From positions 1-60,932 of the forward strand of contig JADZAQ010000109.1 in NCBI GenBank assembly GCA_020852555.1: a stretch of DNA of 60,932 bases, read 5' to 3'. The translations under genes and the position numbers were made by a program. The notes under the pieces were generated by a model, which was given only the letters and a program-made list of their open reading frames with translations, searched no databases and was not told where the DNA came from. Positions 17,494 through 26,762 of the stretch are shown here, piece after piece (the stretch's first letter is position 1; each line of letters starts with the position of its first letter). This DNA comes from Burkholderiales bacterium. Its GTDB lineage: Bacteria > Pseudomonadota > Gammaproteobacteria > Burkholderiales > Casimicrobiaceae.

Positions 17494-18444
17494 ATGTCGC
17501 TCACCCCGTTGCAAGGTATCGTTGCCGCCCCCGTCCTGCCGATGCTTCCCGACCAGTCGATCGACTGGGAGTCGCTGCGCAGCTACATCCGCTGGATCGC
17601 CGACCAGAAGCCCACCGCGATCGCGATGAACATGGATGCGAGCGAAGGCCCCGCGCTCGACCCGGACGAGCAACTCCAGGTGCTGCGCGTGTGCAGCGAG
17701 GTCATCGGCGCTGCGGTGCCGCTGCTGTCGGGCCTCATCGCGGGATCGACGCGCGGCGCGGTGCGCTGGGGCAACGAATTGAAGGCGGCCGGGGCACAGG
17801 GACTCGCCGTCTTCCCGCCGTTCCCCACTTTTCTCGGCACCCCGGTGCCGGCGGCGATGATCACCGCCTACCACCGCGCGATCGCCGACGGTGTCGGCCT
17901 GCCGATGATCGCCTTCCAGTTCCCGAAGGCCTTCGGCCCCGACTTCCCGCCGGAGACGCTCGGCGAACTCTGCGCGATACCGCAGATCATCGGCCTCAAG
18001 GAGGCGTCGTTCGACACGACCAAGACGGTCGAGACGATCGCCACCGCGCGCAGCCTGCCGCGCAAGCTCGGGATCCTCACCGGCAGCGACACCTTCATCT
18101 GCGAGGCGATGGTTCTGGGCTGCGACGGCGCGCTCATCGGCTTTGCCGCGACGGCGACGCGCGAACTGATCGAGATGCAGCGCGCCGCGGCCTCCCGCGA
18201 CTTCACGCGCGCATTCGCGATCTGGGACCGCCTGGGACCGCTCGCCCGCTACGCGTGGCGCAATCCGATCCGCGACTACCGTCCGCGCATGAAGGAGGTC
18301 CTGCAGATGCAAGGGCTCATTGCGCACGCGACCGTACGCGCGCCGCAATTGGGTGTCGACGAGGCCGAGCGCGCGGAACTGCGCCGCCTTGCGCAGTTCG
18401 CGGGATTGCTGGGCGGCGGCGCGCGGCGCGCGGCCGCCGACTAG
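17494..18444 (+). CDS. DapA-family aldolase/lyase with altered active site
   Basis: 316 aa, four nt after the ATPase stop and preceded by a GGAG ribosome-binding site. The TIM-barrel DHDPS family is clear: the Schiff-base lysine K169 lies in IIGLKEASFD, and GILTGSDTFICEAMVLGCDGAL follows. True dihydrodipicolinate synthase has YNVPxRTG at the active site; here the aligned stretch is FQFPKAFG, so the catalytic Tyr is Phe141 and the substrate-binding Arg is Ala146. The TTGE motif is replaced by DASEG. It is therefore unlikely to make lysine precursors and probably cleaves or dehydrates the compound imported by the adjacent ABC system. Confidence 0.85.
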   Translation: MSLTPLQGIVAAPVLPMLPDQSIDWESLRSYIRWIADQKPTAIAMNMDASEGPALDPDEQLQVLRVCSEVIGAAVPLLSGLIAGSTRGAVRWGNELKAAGAQGLAVFPPFPTFLGTPVPAAMITAYHRAIADGVGLPMIAFQFPKAFGPDFPPETLGELCAIPQIIGLKEASFDTTKTVETIATARSLPRKLGILTGSDTFICEAMVLGCDGALIGFAATATRELIEMQRAAASRDFTRAFAIWDRLGPLARYAWRNPIRDYRPRMKEVLQMQGLIAHATVRAPQLGVDEAERAELRRLAQFAGLLGGGARRAAAD

Positions 18445-18520
18445 CAGCCGGTCACGGGACGCATGGCCGGTGCGCGCCGCCGGACCTCGCGCCAACCGGG
18501 CGCGTGGTCCGGGTACCGGC

Positions 18521-18868
18521 TCACGTAGATCCGCGCCCCGGCGGCGGCGGCACGTCGCCACCGCGCTGGCGCTCGCGAAAGAGCCCGGCCCGCGACAGGA
18601 AGGCGGTGGTGATCGGCGCGGTGATCGACAGCAGGATCGGGATCAACCACACGTACAGCGCGAGCCGCCCCTCGTGCACGAGGAAGTAGACGATCGCCGC
18701 GAGCGCGGTGCACCACACCGCGAGCGTATTGGCGATCGCCGGCGGGTGCATGCGGATGAAGAAGTTCCGCAAACGCACGAGGCCGATGGCGGCCACCACC
18801 GCAAACGCGCCGCCGGCCACGAGCAGGAGCGCGATCGCAACGTCGGCGAAGGCCGCCCCGGCGCTCAT
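18521..18868 (-). CDS. mrpG: Na+(K+)/H+ antiporter subunit G
   Basis: 115 aa with three TM segments. The segment AAIGLVRLRNFFIRMHPPAI, followed by NTLAVW, is the MnhG/PhaG signature. It is the last gene of the Mrp operon, overlapping mrpF by 4 nt. It is an accessory membrane subunit of the heteromeric monovalent cation/proton antiporter. Confidence 0.9.
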   Translation of the reverse strand: MSAGAAFADVAIALLLVAGGAFAVVAAIGLVRLRNFFIRMHPPAIANTLAVWCTALAAIVYFLVHEGRLALYVWLIPILLSITAPITTAFLSRAGLFRERQRGGDVPPPPGRGST

Positions 18869-19143
18869 TCGATGACCTCGCCGCGCAGCAGGAACTTGGC
18901 GAGCGCCGTCGAGCTCACGAAGCCGATCAGCGCGATCAGCAGCGCCGACTCGAAGTACATGCCGCTGCCATGGCGCACGCCGAGCACGAGAACGATCAGC
19001 ATCCCGTTGATATAGATGAAGTCGAGGGCGAGCACACGGTCCTGGGCGGCGGGCCCGCGCAGCAACCGCACGAAGGCGAGCGCGATCGCGACCGCGTAGC
19101 AGGACAAGGCGATGGTCACCGCGGTCGCCACCAGCGGGGTCAT
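18865..19143 (-). CDS. mrpF: Na+(K+)/H+ antiporter subunit F
   Basis: 92 aa from the ATG at 19143, which overlaps the mrpE stop by 4 nt. It has three TM segments, and the stretch RLLRGPAAQDRVLALDFIYI is the hallmark of MnhF/PhaF. The upstream continuation of the frame is only a shadow of mrpE. Confidence 0.9.
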   Translation of the reverse strand: MTPLVATAVTIALSCYAVAIALAFVRLLRGPAAQDRVLALDFIYINGMLIVLVLGVRHGSGMYFESALLIALIGFVSSTALAKFLLRGEVIE

Positions 19144-19625
19144 TCGAAGATCTCCTTCAAGGGTCGCTCGTAGCGATGTTTGAACGCGACGATGAAACTC
19201 GCCTCGTCGTCGACCTCGAACACGTGCAGGAGGAGGCCGTGGCCGTCGACGTACTCGGTCCACACGGTGCCGGGGATCACCGTGGTGATCATGCACAGCG
19301 AGGCGAGCGCGTTGGGGTCGGTGATGTCGAGCGGAATCCGCACGAAGGCGCTGCGCGGCGCGCGCCACGGACTGCGCAGCACGCCGATCGCCACCGCGAG
19401 GTTCGACAGCAGGACATCGTAGCCGACGACCAGGATCAGGCGAACGATGACCGTGGGACGCCGGATGTGGACGGGCAGCGGCCGCAACGGCGCGCAGGCG
19501 ACGGGGATGGCGATCGCCAGCACCGCCGCAAGCGCGAGGTCGCCCGGCGCCAACGACCCCTGCAGCACGAGCCACATCGCGAACAGCGACACCGTCAGCA
19601 GCGGTGCGGGCAGCCATTGCTTCAT
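19140..19625 (-). CDS. mrpE: Na+/H+ antiporter subunit E
   Basis: 161 aa from the ATG at 19625, overlapping the mrpD stop by 4 nt. Two N-terminal TM segments are followed by the MnhE core: VGYDVLLSNLAVAIGVL, then ITDPNALASLCMITTVIPGT and EYVDGHGLLLHVFEV. It is required for assembly of the Mrp complex. Confidence 0.9.
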   Translation of the reverse strand: MKQWLPAPLLTVSLFAMWLVLQGSLAPGDLALAAVLAIAIPVACAPLRPLPVHIRRPTVIVRLILVVGYDVLLSNLAVAIGVLRSPWRAPRSAFVRIPLDITDPNALASLCMITTVIPGTVWTEYVDGHGLLLHVFEVDDEASFIVAFKHRYERPLKEIFE

Positions 19626-21337
19626 GGCGTTCCCCCGCCCGGCGCGCGCGACGGCGACGTGGGGCCCGGCATGGCCTTCGTCCCGGCGACCGCTTGCACA
19701 TACGCGGACGGGTCGAGGAGGTGCGTGGCTGCCGCGGTGGTGTAACGCAGCATCGGCCCGGCGGCGACCGTGATGTACAACGCACCGGCGATGAGGCCGC
19801 CGATGGGCAGGCACTCGATGACCGCCAGACGCGGCACCGCGCGCCCCTGCGGCGCCCAGAAGTAGCGGATGCCGGTGCGCGCCAGCACCAGCAAGGCCAC
19901 GAGGCTCGACACGATCAGCACCACGACGACCGCCCAGCCGAGTGGCGATGCGGGAGCGCCGTCGTGGTCCACGAGCACCGCCAGCATCGCGAACTTGGCG
20001 AGAAAGCCCGCGAGCGGTGGCAGGCCGGCGATGAGCAGCACGCAGACGATGAACGCCAAACCGAGGAAGGCGAGGGCGATGGGAATCGGTCGCCCGATCA
20101 GCGCCGCTTCCTCGTCGTCGAGATTGACGCCGGAGGCGACCGGTTGCTCGTCGAAGGCGAATGGCGGCGGGGCGACGAGGTCCTCGTCGGCGGTGGCGCC
20201 GGTGCCCTTCTCGCGGGCGCGCTCGATGAGGTCGGCGAGCAGGAACAGCGTGGCCACCGCCAGCGTCGAGCTCAGAAGGTAGTACAGCGCTCCACCCAGG
20301 AGCTCGGCGCTGCCGAAGCCCAGGACCGCGACCAGCGTGCCGGCGGACATCATCGTCGCGAGTGCGGCGAGCCGCCGCACGTTGCGCGACGCGATCATGG
20401 TCAGCGCGGCCACGACCACCGTCGCGAGGCCCATCAGCACGAGCACGTCGGCACCGAAGCGCGTCGTCGAATCGGCCTGCGGCGCGAGGAAGAGCGTCCA
20501 CAGGCGCAGGACCGCGTAGAAGCCGACCTTGGTGAGCAATACGAAGATCGCCGCCACCGGCGCCGCTGCCGCCGAATACGCCGGCACCAGCCAGAAGTTG
20601 AGCGGCCACACCGCGGCCTTGGCGAGCAGCGCGATCCCGAGCAGCGCCGCGCCGGCGTAGAGCAGGCCACGGTCGTGCGGCGGGATCGCCGGCAGCTTTT
20701 GCGCGACGTCGGCCATGCCGAGCGTGCCGGAAATTCCGTAGATCATGGCGACGCCGAGCAGGAACAGCGCCGACGCCGCGAGATTGACGGCGATGTAGTG
20801 CAGCCCCGCCTGCACCCGCGCACGGCCCGAGCCGTGCAGGAGGAGCGCGTACGATGCGGTGAGCATCACCTCGACGAAGACGAAGAGATTGAAGAGGTCG
20901 GCGGTCAGGAACGCGCCGTTGATGCCCATCACCTGGAGCTGGAACAACGGATGGAAGTACACGCCGGCGCGCTGCCAGCGGGCGACCGCGAAGACGAGCG
21001 CGCACACCGCGACCACCCCGGTGATCGCGAGCATGAGCGCCGACAGCCGATCGGCCACGAGCACGATGCCGAAGGGCACGTCCCAATTGGCCGGCAGGTA
21101 GACCGCGATGACCGGCGTCGCGCCGCGCGCGTCGACCCAGGCGAGGAGCGCAATCGCCGCGGCGAGCGTCGCCGTCATCGCCGCCAGGCTCGCGGCAACG
21201 AGCAGGCCGCGCCGACCCTCGCCGATCACGAGCAGCAGCGCCGCCGCGACGAGCGGCACGACCACCGGCGCCACCACGAGGTGCGGCATCAGCGGCGCGA
21301 CGACGTCCGCGAGGGCAGCGGCGAGCGTGGCGATCAC
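19622..21337 (-). CDS. mrpD: Na+/H+ antiporter subunit D
   Basis: 571 aa, many TM segments, NADH-ubiquinone oxidoreductase ND2/4/5-type proton-translocating domain. Diagnostic stretches are MGINGAFLTADLFNLFVFVE and LLAKAAVWPLNFWLVPAYS, the latter with the conserved TM lysine. A loop near residues 345-375 is rich in charged residues. It overlaps mrpC and mrpE by 4 nt each. Confidence 0.93.
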   Translation of the reverse strand: MIATLAAALADVVAPLMPHLVVAPVVVPLVAAALLLVIGEGRRGLLVAASLAAMTATLAAAIALLAWVDARGATPVIAVYLPANWDVPFGIVLVADRLSALMLAITGVVAVCALVFAVARWQRAGVYFHPLFQLQVMGINGAFLTADLFNLFVFVEVMLTASYALLLHGSGRARVQAGLHYIAVNLAASALFLLGVAMIYGISGTLGMADVAQKLPAIPPHDRGLLYAGAALLGIALLAKAAVWPLNFWLVPAYSAAAAPVAAIFVLLTKVGFYAVLRLWTLFLAPQADSTTRFGADVLVLMGLATVVVAALTMIASRNVRRLAALATMMSAGTLVAVLGFGSAELLGGALYYLLSSTLAVATLFLLADLIERAREKGTGATADEDLVAPPPFAFDEQPVASGVNLDDEEAALIGRPIPIALAFLGLAFIVCVLLIAGLPPLAGFLAKFAMLAVLVDHDGAPASPLGWAVVVVLIVSSLVALLVLARTGIRYFWAPQGRAVPRLAVIECLPIGGLIAGALYITVAAGPMLRYTTAAATHLLDPSAYVQAVAGTKAMPGPTSPSRAPGGGTP

Positions 21338-21678
21338 GCGACGTCACCCTTGCCGTCGACGTGATCGTTGTCGGCAAGACCCCGCAGCGCGAGCAGCACG
21401 ACGAGGAAGAGCGCCGTCGTCGCGAAGCCGATCACGATCGCGGTCAGGACGAGCGCCTGCACCATCGGATCGGTGTAGTGGGCGAGGTCCGGGGGAACGC
21501 CGGGCGCGACGATCGGTTCCTGCCCGATCGACAGGCTGCCCATGCTGAAGAGGAAGAGGTTCACCGCGTAACTCACGAGCGACAGGCCCATGAGCACCTG
21601 GAACGTGCGAGCGCGCAGCACCAACCAGATCCCGGACGCGCCGAGGATGCCGATCGCGGCGGAGAGCACGATCTCCAT
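21334..21678 (-). CDS. mrpC: Na+/H+ antiporter subunit C
   Basis: 114 aa with three TM segments. It is related to NuoK: GIWLVLRARTFQVLMGLSLV, then NLFLFSMG, and DPMVQALVLTAIVIGFATTA are the characteristic blocks. It starts 3 nt after the mrpAB stop and overlaps mrpD by 4 nt. Confidence 0.92.
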   Translation of the reverse strand: MEIVLSAAIGILGASGIWLVLRARTFQVLMGLSLVSYAVNLFLFSMGSLSIGQEPIVAPGVPPDLAHYTDPMVQALVLTAIVIGFATTALFLVVLLALRGLADNDHVDGKGDVA

Positions 21679-21681
21679 GCG

Positions 21682-24630
21682 TCAATGCGCGCCCGGATCG
21701 GCGGCGATCGCCGGCGTGGCCATGGCGGCGACCGGCGGGATCGTCTCGCGAGCCGCGGCCTGCGCGCGCTGCGCACGGATCGACTGGTGCGCGAGCGCGA
21801 GCAATATGAGCAAAGTCGACCCGGTCACCACCGAGAACACGCCGCCGTCGAAGAAGAGTGCGCTCGGCAAGGCGATCGTCCCGAGGATCGGGATCGCGGG
21901 GTGCGCGGTGTGCGTGGTGAGGAATGGATAGCCGACGACCCATGCGCCGGCACCGGTCGCGACGGCGACGAGCAGGCCTACCGCGATCCACCGTGCGGGA
22001 TTGAGCGTCAGCCGCGCCTCGATCCACGACGCCCCCGCGACGAGGTACTGCATGATGAAGGCGATCGCGACAACGAGTCCGGCGACGAATCCGCCACCGG
22101 GCAGGTTGTGCCCGCGCAGGAAGAGATATACGGCGACCATCACGGCGAGCGGAAGCATAAGGCGCGCGAGTACCGCCGGCACCTTGAGATAGCCGGTGAG
22201 CGCGGCGGCATCCTGCTGCGGCGCGACGAGGTCGCTCGCCGCCTGGTCCAGGGTGAAGCGCTGCTGCGCCGGCAGGGCCACCGCCTCGCGTGGCGGGCGG
22301 AAGCGGCGCAGGAGCGCGTACACGGTGAGCGCGGCGGCGCCCAGTACCGTGATCTCGCCCAGCGTGTCGAAGCTGCGGAAGTCGACCAGCATGACGTTGA
22401 TCACGTTGGTGCCGCCGCCTTCGGGCAGCGCGCGATCGAGGAAGAACGGCGAGATGCTGTGCGGCGCCGGTCGCGTGAGGAGCGCGTACGACAGCGTCGA
22501 CAGGCCGGCGCCGGCGAGAACCGCCAGAACCAGGTCGCGCGCGCGCCGCAAACGCGTGCGCGGCGCGCGGTCCGACGCGTCACCGAACTTGCGCTTCGGG
22601 AGCCAGCGCAAGCCCAGGAGGAAGAGCACGACGGTGACGCACTCGACGACGAGTTGCGTCAAGGCGAGGTCGGGGGCCGAGAAGTACACGAAGGTGAGGC
22701 ACACCACGAGCCCCGTCACGCCGAGCGCGACGAGCGACGCGAAGCGATGGAATTTGGCGAGCCACGCCGCCGCCACGGCGCTCATCGCACCGACGGTCCA
22801 CAGTGCGCCGACGGCGAACGTGCCCGTCACGCGCTGGCGATCGCCCCACTGCAATCCCGCCTGCGCCACCGCGAACGCGGCGCCAACGGTGGCCAGCACC
22901 ACCATCCACGCGAGCTGCGGCTGCAAGCGGCGCGTGACGATCCGCCGCACCAGGGCGCGCGCCGCGCGGTCAACGCCGGCGATCGTGCGCTCGAAGGAAC
23001 GCTGCCCGTCGATCGGCAGGAAGGGCGCCACGTCGAGGCCGGCGCTGCCGAGCCGGCGACCGAGGCTCCGATAGACGAGAAAGCCGCCCACGGTCGCCAG
23101 CATGCTCATGAGCAGGGGCGCGTTGAAGCCGTGCCACAGCGCGAGGTCGTAGGGCGGCAGTTGACCGCCGACCACCGGCCGCGCGGCGGTCGCGAGGAGA
23201 TCACCGACGACGAGCGTCGGCGCCACGCCGACGGCGATGCACACCAGCACGAGCAACTCGACGGGCACACGCATCCAGCGCACCGGTTCGTGCGGCACGT
23301 GCGGCAGCCGGTCCGGGGCGGGCCCGAAGAAGATCCCGTAGCCCACCCGCAGCGCGTACACCACGGCGAACGTCCCGGCAAGCGTGGCGATGAGCGGCAG
23401 CGCGTACTGGATCACCGGGTGCGCGTCGAGGTAGATGGCCTCGGCGAAGAACATTTCCTTCGACAGGAAGCCGTTGAGCAGCGGCACGCCGGCCATCGCC
23501 GCGCTGGCGACGATGGCGAGCGTCCCGGTGATCGGCATGGCGCGGAAGAGGCCGTGCAGGCGGGTCATGTCGCGCGTCCCCGTCTCGTGGTCGATGATGC
23601 CCGCCGCCATGAAGAGCGACGACTTGAACGTCGCGTGGTTCATCGTGTGGAACACCGCGGCCACCGCGGCGAGCGGACTGTCGAGTCCGAGCAGCAGCGT
23701 GATGAGCCCCAGGTGACTGATCGTCGAGTAGGCGAGCAGGCCCTTCAGGTCGCGCTGGAACATCGCGCACCACGCGCCCAACAGCAGCGTTACGGCGCCG
23801 GCGCCGCCGACCGCGACGAACCACGCCTCGGTGCCGGCGAGCACCGGCCACAGCCGCATCAGGAGGAAGACGCCGACCTTGACCATCGACGCCGAGTGCA
23901 GGTAGGCCGACACCGGCGTGGGCGCCGCCATCGCGTGCGGCAGCCAGAAGTGGAACGGGAACTGCGCGCTCTTCGTGAATGCGCCGGCGAGCACCAGCGC
24001 GAGGATGACGGGATACAGCGCGTGCTCGCGGATCGTCTTCCCTTGCGCGAGCACGGCGTCGAGTTCGTAGCTGCCGACGACCGCGCCCAGGAGCAGCACG
24101 CCGACCAGCACGGCAAAGCCCCCCGCCCCCGTCACCGCCAGCGCCATGAACGCACCGCGCCGGGCGTCGCGCCGGTGATACCAGTAGCCGATGAGGAGGA
24201 ACGAGAAGATGCTCGTGACCTCCCAGAAGAAGACGAGCTGGATCAGGTTGCCGGCCGTCACCACCCCCAGCATCGCGCCCATGAAGGCGAGCAGGAACGC
24301 GAAGAACCGCGGCACCGGATCCTCCGGCGACATGTAGTAGCGCGCGTAGAAGGCGACCAGGCAGCCGATCCCCGCGGCGATGAGCGAGAACATCCAGGCA
24401 AGCCCGTCGAGGCGCACGACGAAGTCGACGCCGAGCGAGGGCAGCCAGGCGAGCCGCCACTCGATCACGCCCTGCGCGTGCACCTCGGGGTAGAGCCGCA
24501 CGACGAGCACCGTCGTCGCCAGCGCGACGATGCCCGCGAACCCCGATGCGGCATTGCGCGCGTGCGTCGGCAGCAGCGCCGCGACGACGCTCCCCACGAA
24601 CGGGAGCAAGAGCACGAGCGGGATTTCCAT
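21682..24630 (-). CDS. mrpA: Na+(K+)/H+ antiporter, fused subunits A and B
   Basis: 982 aa from the ATG at 24630; a longer frame upstream is a shadow of lolD. Residues 1 to about 800 are the NuoL-like MrpA: ARYYMSPEDPVPRFFAFLLA, GAFTKSAQFPFHFWLPHAMA with the conserved lysine, and HTMNHATFKSSLFMAAGIID. The C-terminal part holds the MnhB domain, starting near residues 830-850 (RLMLPLAVMVAVYLFLRGHN, then LPGGGFVAGL). Fused AB subunits are the PhaAB form common in proteobacteria. The complex exports Na+ or K+ in exchange for H+ for pH and salt homeostasis. Confidence 0.94.
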   Translation of the reverse strand: MEIPLVLLLPFVGSVVAALLPTHARNAASGFAGIVALATTVLVVRLYPEVHAQGVIEWRLAWLPSLGVDFVVRLDGLAWMFSLIAAGIGCLVAFYARYYMSPEDPVPRFFAFLLAFMGAMLGVVTAGNLIQLVFFWEVTSIFSFLLIGYWYHRRDARRGAFMALAVTGAGGFAVLVGVLLLGAVVGSYELDAVLAQGKTIREHALYPVILALVLAGAFTKSAQFPFHFWLPHAMAAPTPVSAYLHSASMVKVGVFLLMRLWPVLAGTEAWFVAVGGAGAVTLLLGAWCAMFQRDLKGLLAYSTISHLGLITLLLGLDSPLAAVAAVFHTMNHATFKSSLFMAAGIIDHETGTRDMTRLHGLFRAMPITGTLAIVASAAMAGVPLLNGFLSKEMFFAEAIYLDAHPVIQYALPLIATLAGTFAVVYALRVGYGIFFGPAPDRLPHVPHEPVRWMRVPVELLVLVCIAVGVAPTLVVGDLLATAARPVVGGQLPPYDLALWHGFNAPLLMSMLATVGGFLVYRSLGRRLGSAGLDVAPFLPIDGQRSFERTIAGVDRAARALVRRIVTRRLQPQLAWMVVLATVGAAFAVAQAGLQWGDRQRVTGTFAVGALWTVGAMSAVAAAWLAKFHRFASLVALGVTGLVVCLTFVYFSAPDLALTQLVVECVTVVLFLLGLRWLPKRKFGDASDRAPRTRLRRARDLVLAVLAGAGLSTLSYALLTRPAPHSISPFFLDRALPEGGGTNVINVMLVDFRSFDTLGEITVLGAAALTVYALLRRFRPPREAVALPAQQRFTLDQAASDLVAPQQDAAALTGYLKVPAVLARLMLPLAVMVAVYLFLRGHNLPGGGFVAGLVVAIAFIMQYLVAGASWIEARLTLNPARWIAVGLLVAVATGAGAWVVGYPFLTTHTAHPAIPILGTIALPSALFFDGGVFSVVTGSTLLILLALAHQSIRAQRAQAAARETIPPVAAMATPAIAADPGAH

Positions 24631-24661
24631 GCGTCGGAGTGTAGCCGACGCGACGCGCGCG

Positions 24662-25342
24662 TCAGCCGAGCCGACCGTCGACGAGGGAGAGGCTGCGGTC
24701 GGTGCGCGCGGCGAGTTCGGGATCGTGGGTGACGATGACCAGCGCGGTGCCGATGTCGGCGTTGAGTTGCAGCATGAGCTCGAAGACCTGGCCGGCGGTG
24801 CGCCGATCGAGGTTGCCGGTGGGCTCGTCGGCAAGCACGCAGCGCGGCTCGGTGACGAGCGCACGCGCGAGAGCGACGCGCTGCCGTTCGCCACCCGAGA
24901 GCTCGCCCGGACGATGGCGCAGACGATGGCCGAGGCCGACCCGCTCGAGCGTCGCCGACGCGATCTCGCGCGCCTTCGCCGGCGGCAGGCGGCGAATGAG
25001 GAGCGGCATCGCCGTGTTTTCCACCGCGCTGAACTCGGGCAGCAGGTGATGGAACTGGTAGATGAAGCCGAGCGTGCGGTTGCGCAGCGTACCGCGCGCC
25101 GCCTCGGAGAGCGACGCCAGCGCCTTACCCTCGATGCGCACCTCGCCCGCGGTGGGCGTATCGAGCCCCCCCAGGAGGTGCAGCAGCGTGCTCTTCCCCG
25201 AGCCCGACGCGCCGACGATCGCCACCCGCTCGCCGGGCGCCACGTCGAGGTCGATCCCGCTCAGGACGGGCACCGGCGCCGGGCCGCTCGTATACGTCTT
25301 CGCGAGGCCGCGACAGGCGAGCACCGGGGTCGCGTCACTCAT
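24662..25342 (-). CDS. lolD: Lipoprotein-releasing ABC ATPase
   Basis: 226 aa. Walker [10 protein letters not shown], signature [13 protein letters not shown], Walker [13 protein letters not shown] and the MacB/LolD-type segment [20 protein letters not shown] identify LolD. It powers extraction of lipoproteins from the inner membrane for transfer to LolA. The start overlaps the stop of the permease gene by 8 nt. The gene ends 31 nt before mrpA, so the Mrp genes may be co-transcribed. Confidence 0.93.
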   Translation of the reverse strand: MSDATPVLACRGLAKTYTSGPAPVPVLSGIDLDVAPGERVAIVGASGSGKSTLLHLLGGLDTPTAGEVRIEGKALASLSEAARGTLRNRTLGFIYQFHHLLPEFSAVENTAMPLLIRRLPPAKAREIASATLERVGLGHRLRHRPGELSGGERQRVALARALVTEPRCVLADEPTGNLDRRTAGQVFELMLQLNADIGTALVIVTHDPELAARTDRSLSLVDGRLG

Positions 25343-26582
25343 AGCGCAACGCCTCGGCCGGATTCACCCGTGCCGCCTTCCACGCCGGGTACAGCGTTGC
25401 CGCGAGTGCGAGACCCAGCGCGATGAGCGCGATGGTGACGACGTCGCCGCGCTGCACCTGCGAGGGCAGGTCGCTGATGTAGTAGACCGATTTGTCGAGG
25501 AACTGGACGTTGAAGACGCGTTCGATGAACGGCACGACGACGTCGATGTTGAGCGCGAGCAGCACCCCACCCACCACGCCGAGGAGCGTGCCGATGATCC
25601 CGATGAGGGCACCCTGCACGATGAAGATCGCCATGATCGACGCCGGCGAGGCGCCCAGCGTGCGCAGGATCGCGATGTCGGCCTGCTTGTCGGTCACCAC
25701 CATCACTTGCGCGGAGACGATGTTGAACGCCGCCACCGCGACGATCAGCGTCAGGATGATGAACATCATCCGCTTCTCGATCTGCACCGCGCGGAAGAAG
25801 TTCGCGTGGCTGCGCGTCCAGTCGCGCACCTCGCCCTGCACCGGCAGCTTCTCCCACAGCGCGCGTGCCACCTGCGGCGCCACGAAGAGGTCGTCGAGCT
25901 TCAGGCGCACGCCGGAGACTCCGTCCATGCGGTAGAGCTTCTGCGCGTCCGCGATGTCGATGAGTGCGAGACCGCTGTCGAACTCGTACATCCCCACTTC
26001 GAAGATGCCCACCACCTTGAAGCTCTTCAGGCGCGGCAGCGTGCCCGCCGGGGTGATCGTGCCCTGCGGCGTGATGACGACGACCGAGTCGCCCGGCAGC
26101 ACGCCCAATCCGCGCGCGAGATCGCCGCCCAGCACGATGCCGAACGCGCCGGGCTGCAGGGCGGCGAGCGAGCCCGCCTTCATGTGGCGACCGATGTCGG
26201 CGACCGTCTCCTCGCGCGCGGGATCGATACCGCGCACCAGCGCGCCGCGCGTGACGTCGCCGGCGGCGAGCATCGCCTGGCCGAGGACGTAGGGTGCGGC
26301 CGCCTTCACGTGCGGCTCGCGCAGCGCGAACTCGGCCACCCGCTGCCAGTCGGTGAGCTCGGGCATGCCGCGGATCTCGATGTGCGAGGCGACCGACAGG
26401 ATCCGATTGCGCAGCTCCTCCTGGAAGCCGTTCATCACCGAGAGCACCACGATCAGCGCGGCCACGCCGAGCGCGATCCCCGCCATCGAGATGAGCGAGA
26501 TGAACGAGATGAAGGTATTGCGCCCGGAACCCTTGCGGGCGCGCGTGTAGCGCAGGCCGACGGCCAGTTCGTAGGGCGACAA
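25335..26582 (-). CDS. lolC: Lipoprotein-releasing ABC permease (LolC/E type)
   Basis: 415 aa if started at the TTG at 26582 ([18 protein letters not shown]), which matches the usual start and the 399-414 residue length of LolC/LolE; a longer frame reaches 26741. TM1 lies in [20 protein letters not shown], followed by [14 protein letters not shown], the periplasmic domain, and three C-terminal TM segments ending [16 protein letters not shown]. Only one LolC/E-type permease is present, so it may form a homodimer with two LolD, as in LolF-type systems; a second paralogue elsewhere cannot be excluded. Confidence 0.88.
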   Translation of the reverse strand: MSPYELAVGLRYTRARKGSGRNTFISFISLISMAGIALGVAALIVVLSVMNGFQEELRNRILSVASHIEIRGMPELTDWQRVAEFALREPHVKAAAPYVLGQAMLAAGDVTRGALVRGIDPAREETVADIGRHMKAGSLAALQPGAFGIVLGGDLARGLGVLPGDSVVVITPQGTITPAGTLPRLKSFKVVGIFEVGMYEFDSGLALIDIADAQKLYRMDGVSGVRLKLDDLFVAPQVARALWEKLPVQGEVRDWTRSHANFFRAVQIEKRMMFIILTLIVAVAAFNIVSAQVMVVTDKQADIAILRTLGASPASIMAIFIVQGALIGIIGTLLGVVGGVLLALNIDVVVPFIERVFNVQFLDKSVYYISDLPSQVQRGDVVTIALIALGLALAATLYPAWKAARVNPAEALRYE

Positions 26583-26624
26583 GGAGGCGGGGCGAACGAC
26601 GGCGGAGGATGACGAACGGCGCCG

Positions 26625-26653
26625 ATTATCGCATGGCGTCCGGCTGCTACACT
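26625..26653. promoter_or_regulatory. Divergent extended -10 elements between lolC and the RpfE-type gene
   Basis: On the minus strand TGC is followed by GATAAT (26633 down to 26625), about 43 nt upstream of the proposed lolC start. On the plus strand TGC is followed by TACACT (26645-26653), about 110 nt upstream of the RpfE-type ATG. Neither has a convincing -35. The two would be overlapping back-to-back promoters. Confidence 0.3.
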
Positions 26654-26762
26654 CGGCTGCTGTCCCCGCCACGATCGCCGCCGGACCGTCCGTTCGGTGC
26701 GTACTCACGCGCACCCGCCGACGCCGTCCTCCCGCCGTCATCCGCTTCCATCGCCGTCATCG

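Noticed and set aside
21361-24732. A 1123-codon open frame on the plus strand opposite mrpAB
   Set aside because: Its translation is a low-complexity mix of Arg, Glu, His, Asp and Gly, as expected from reading high-GC code in an antisense frame, and the minus strand encodes convincing antiporter subunits.
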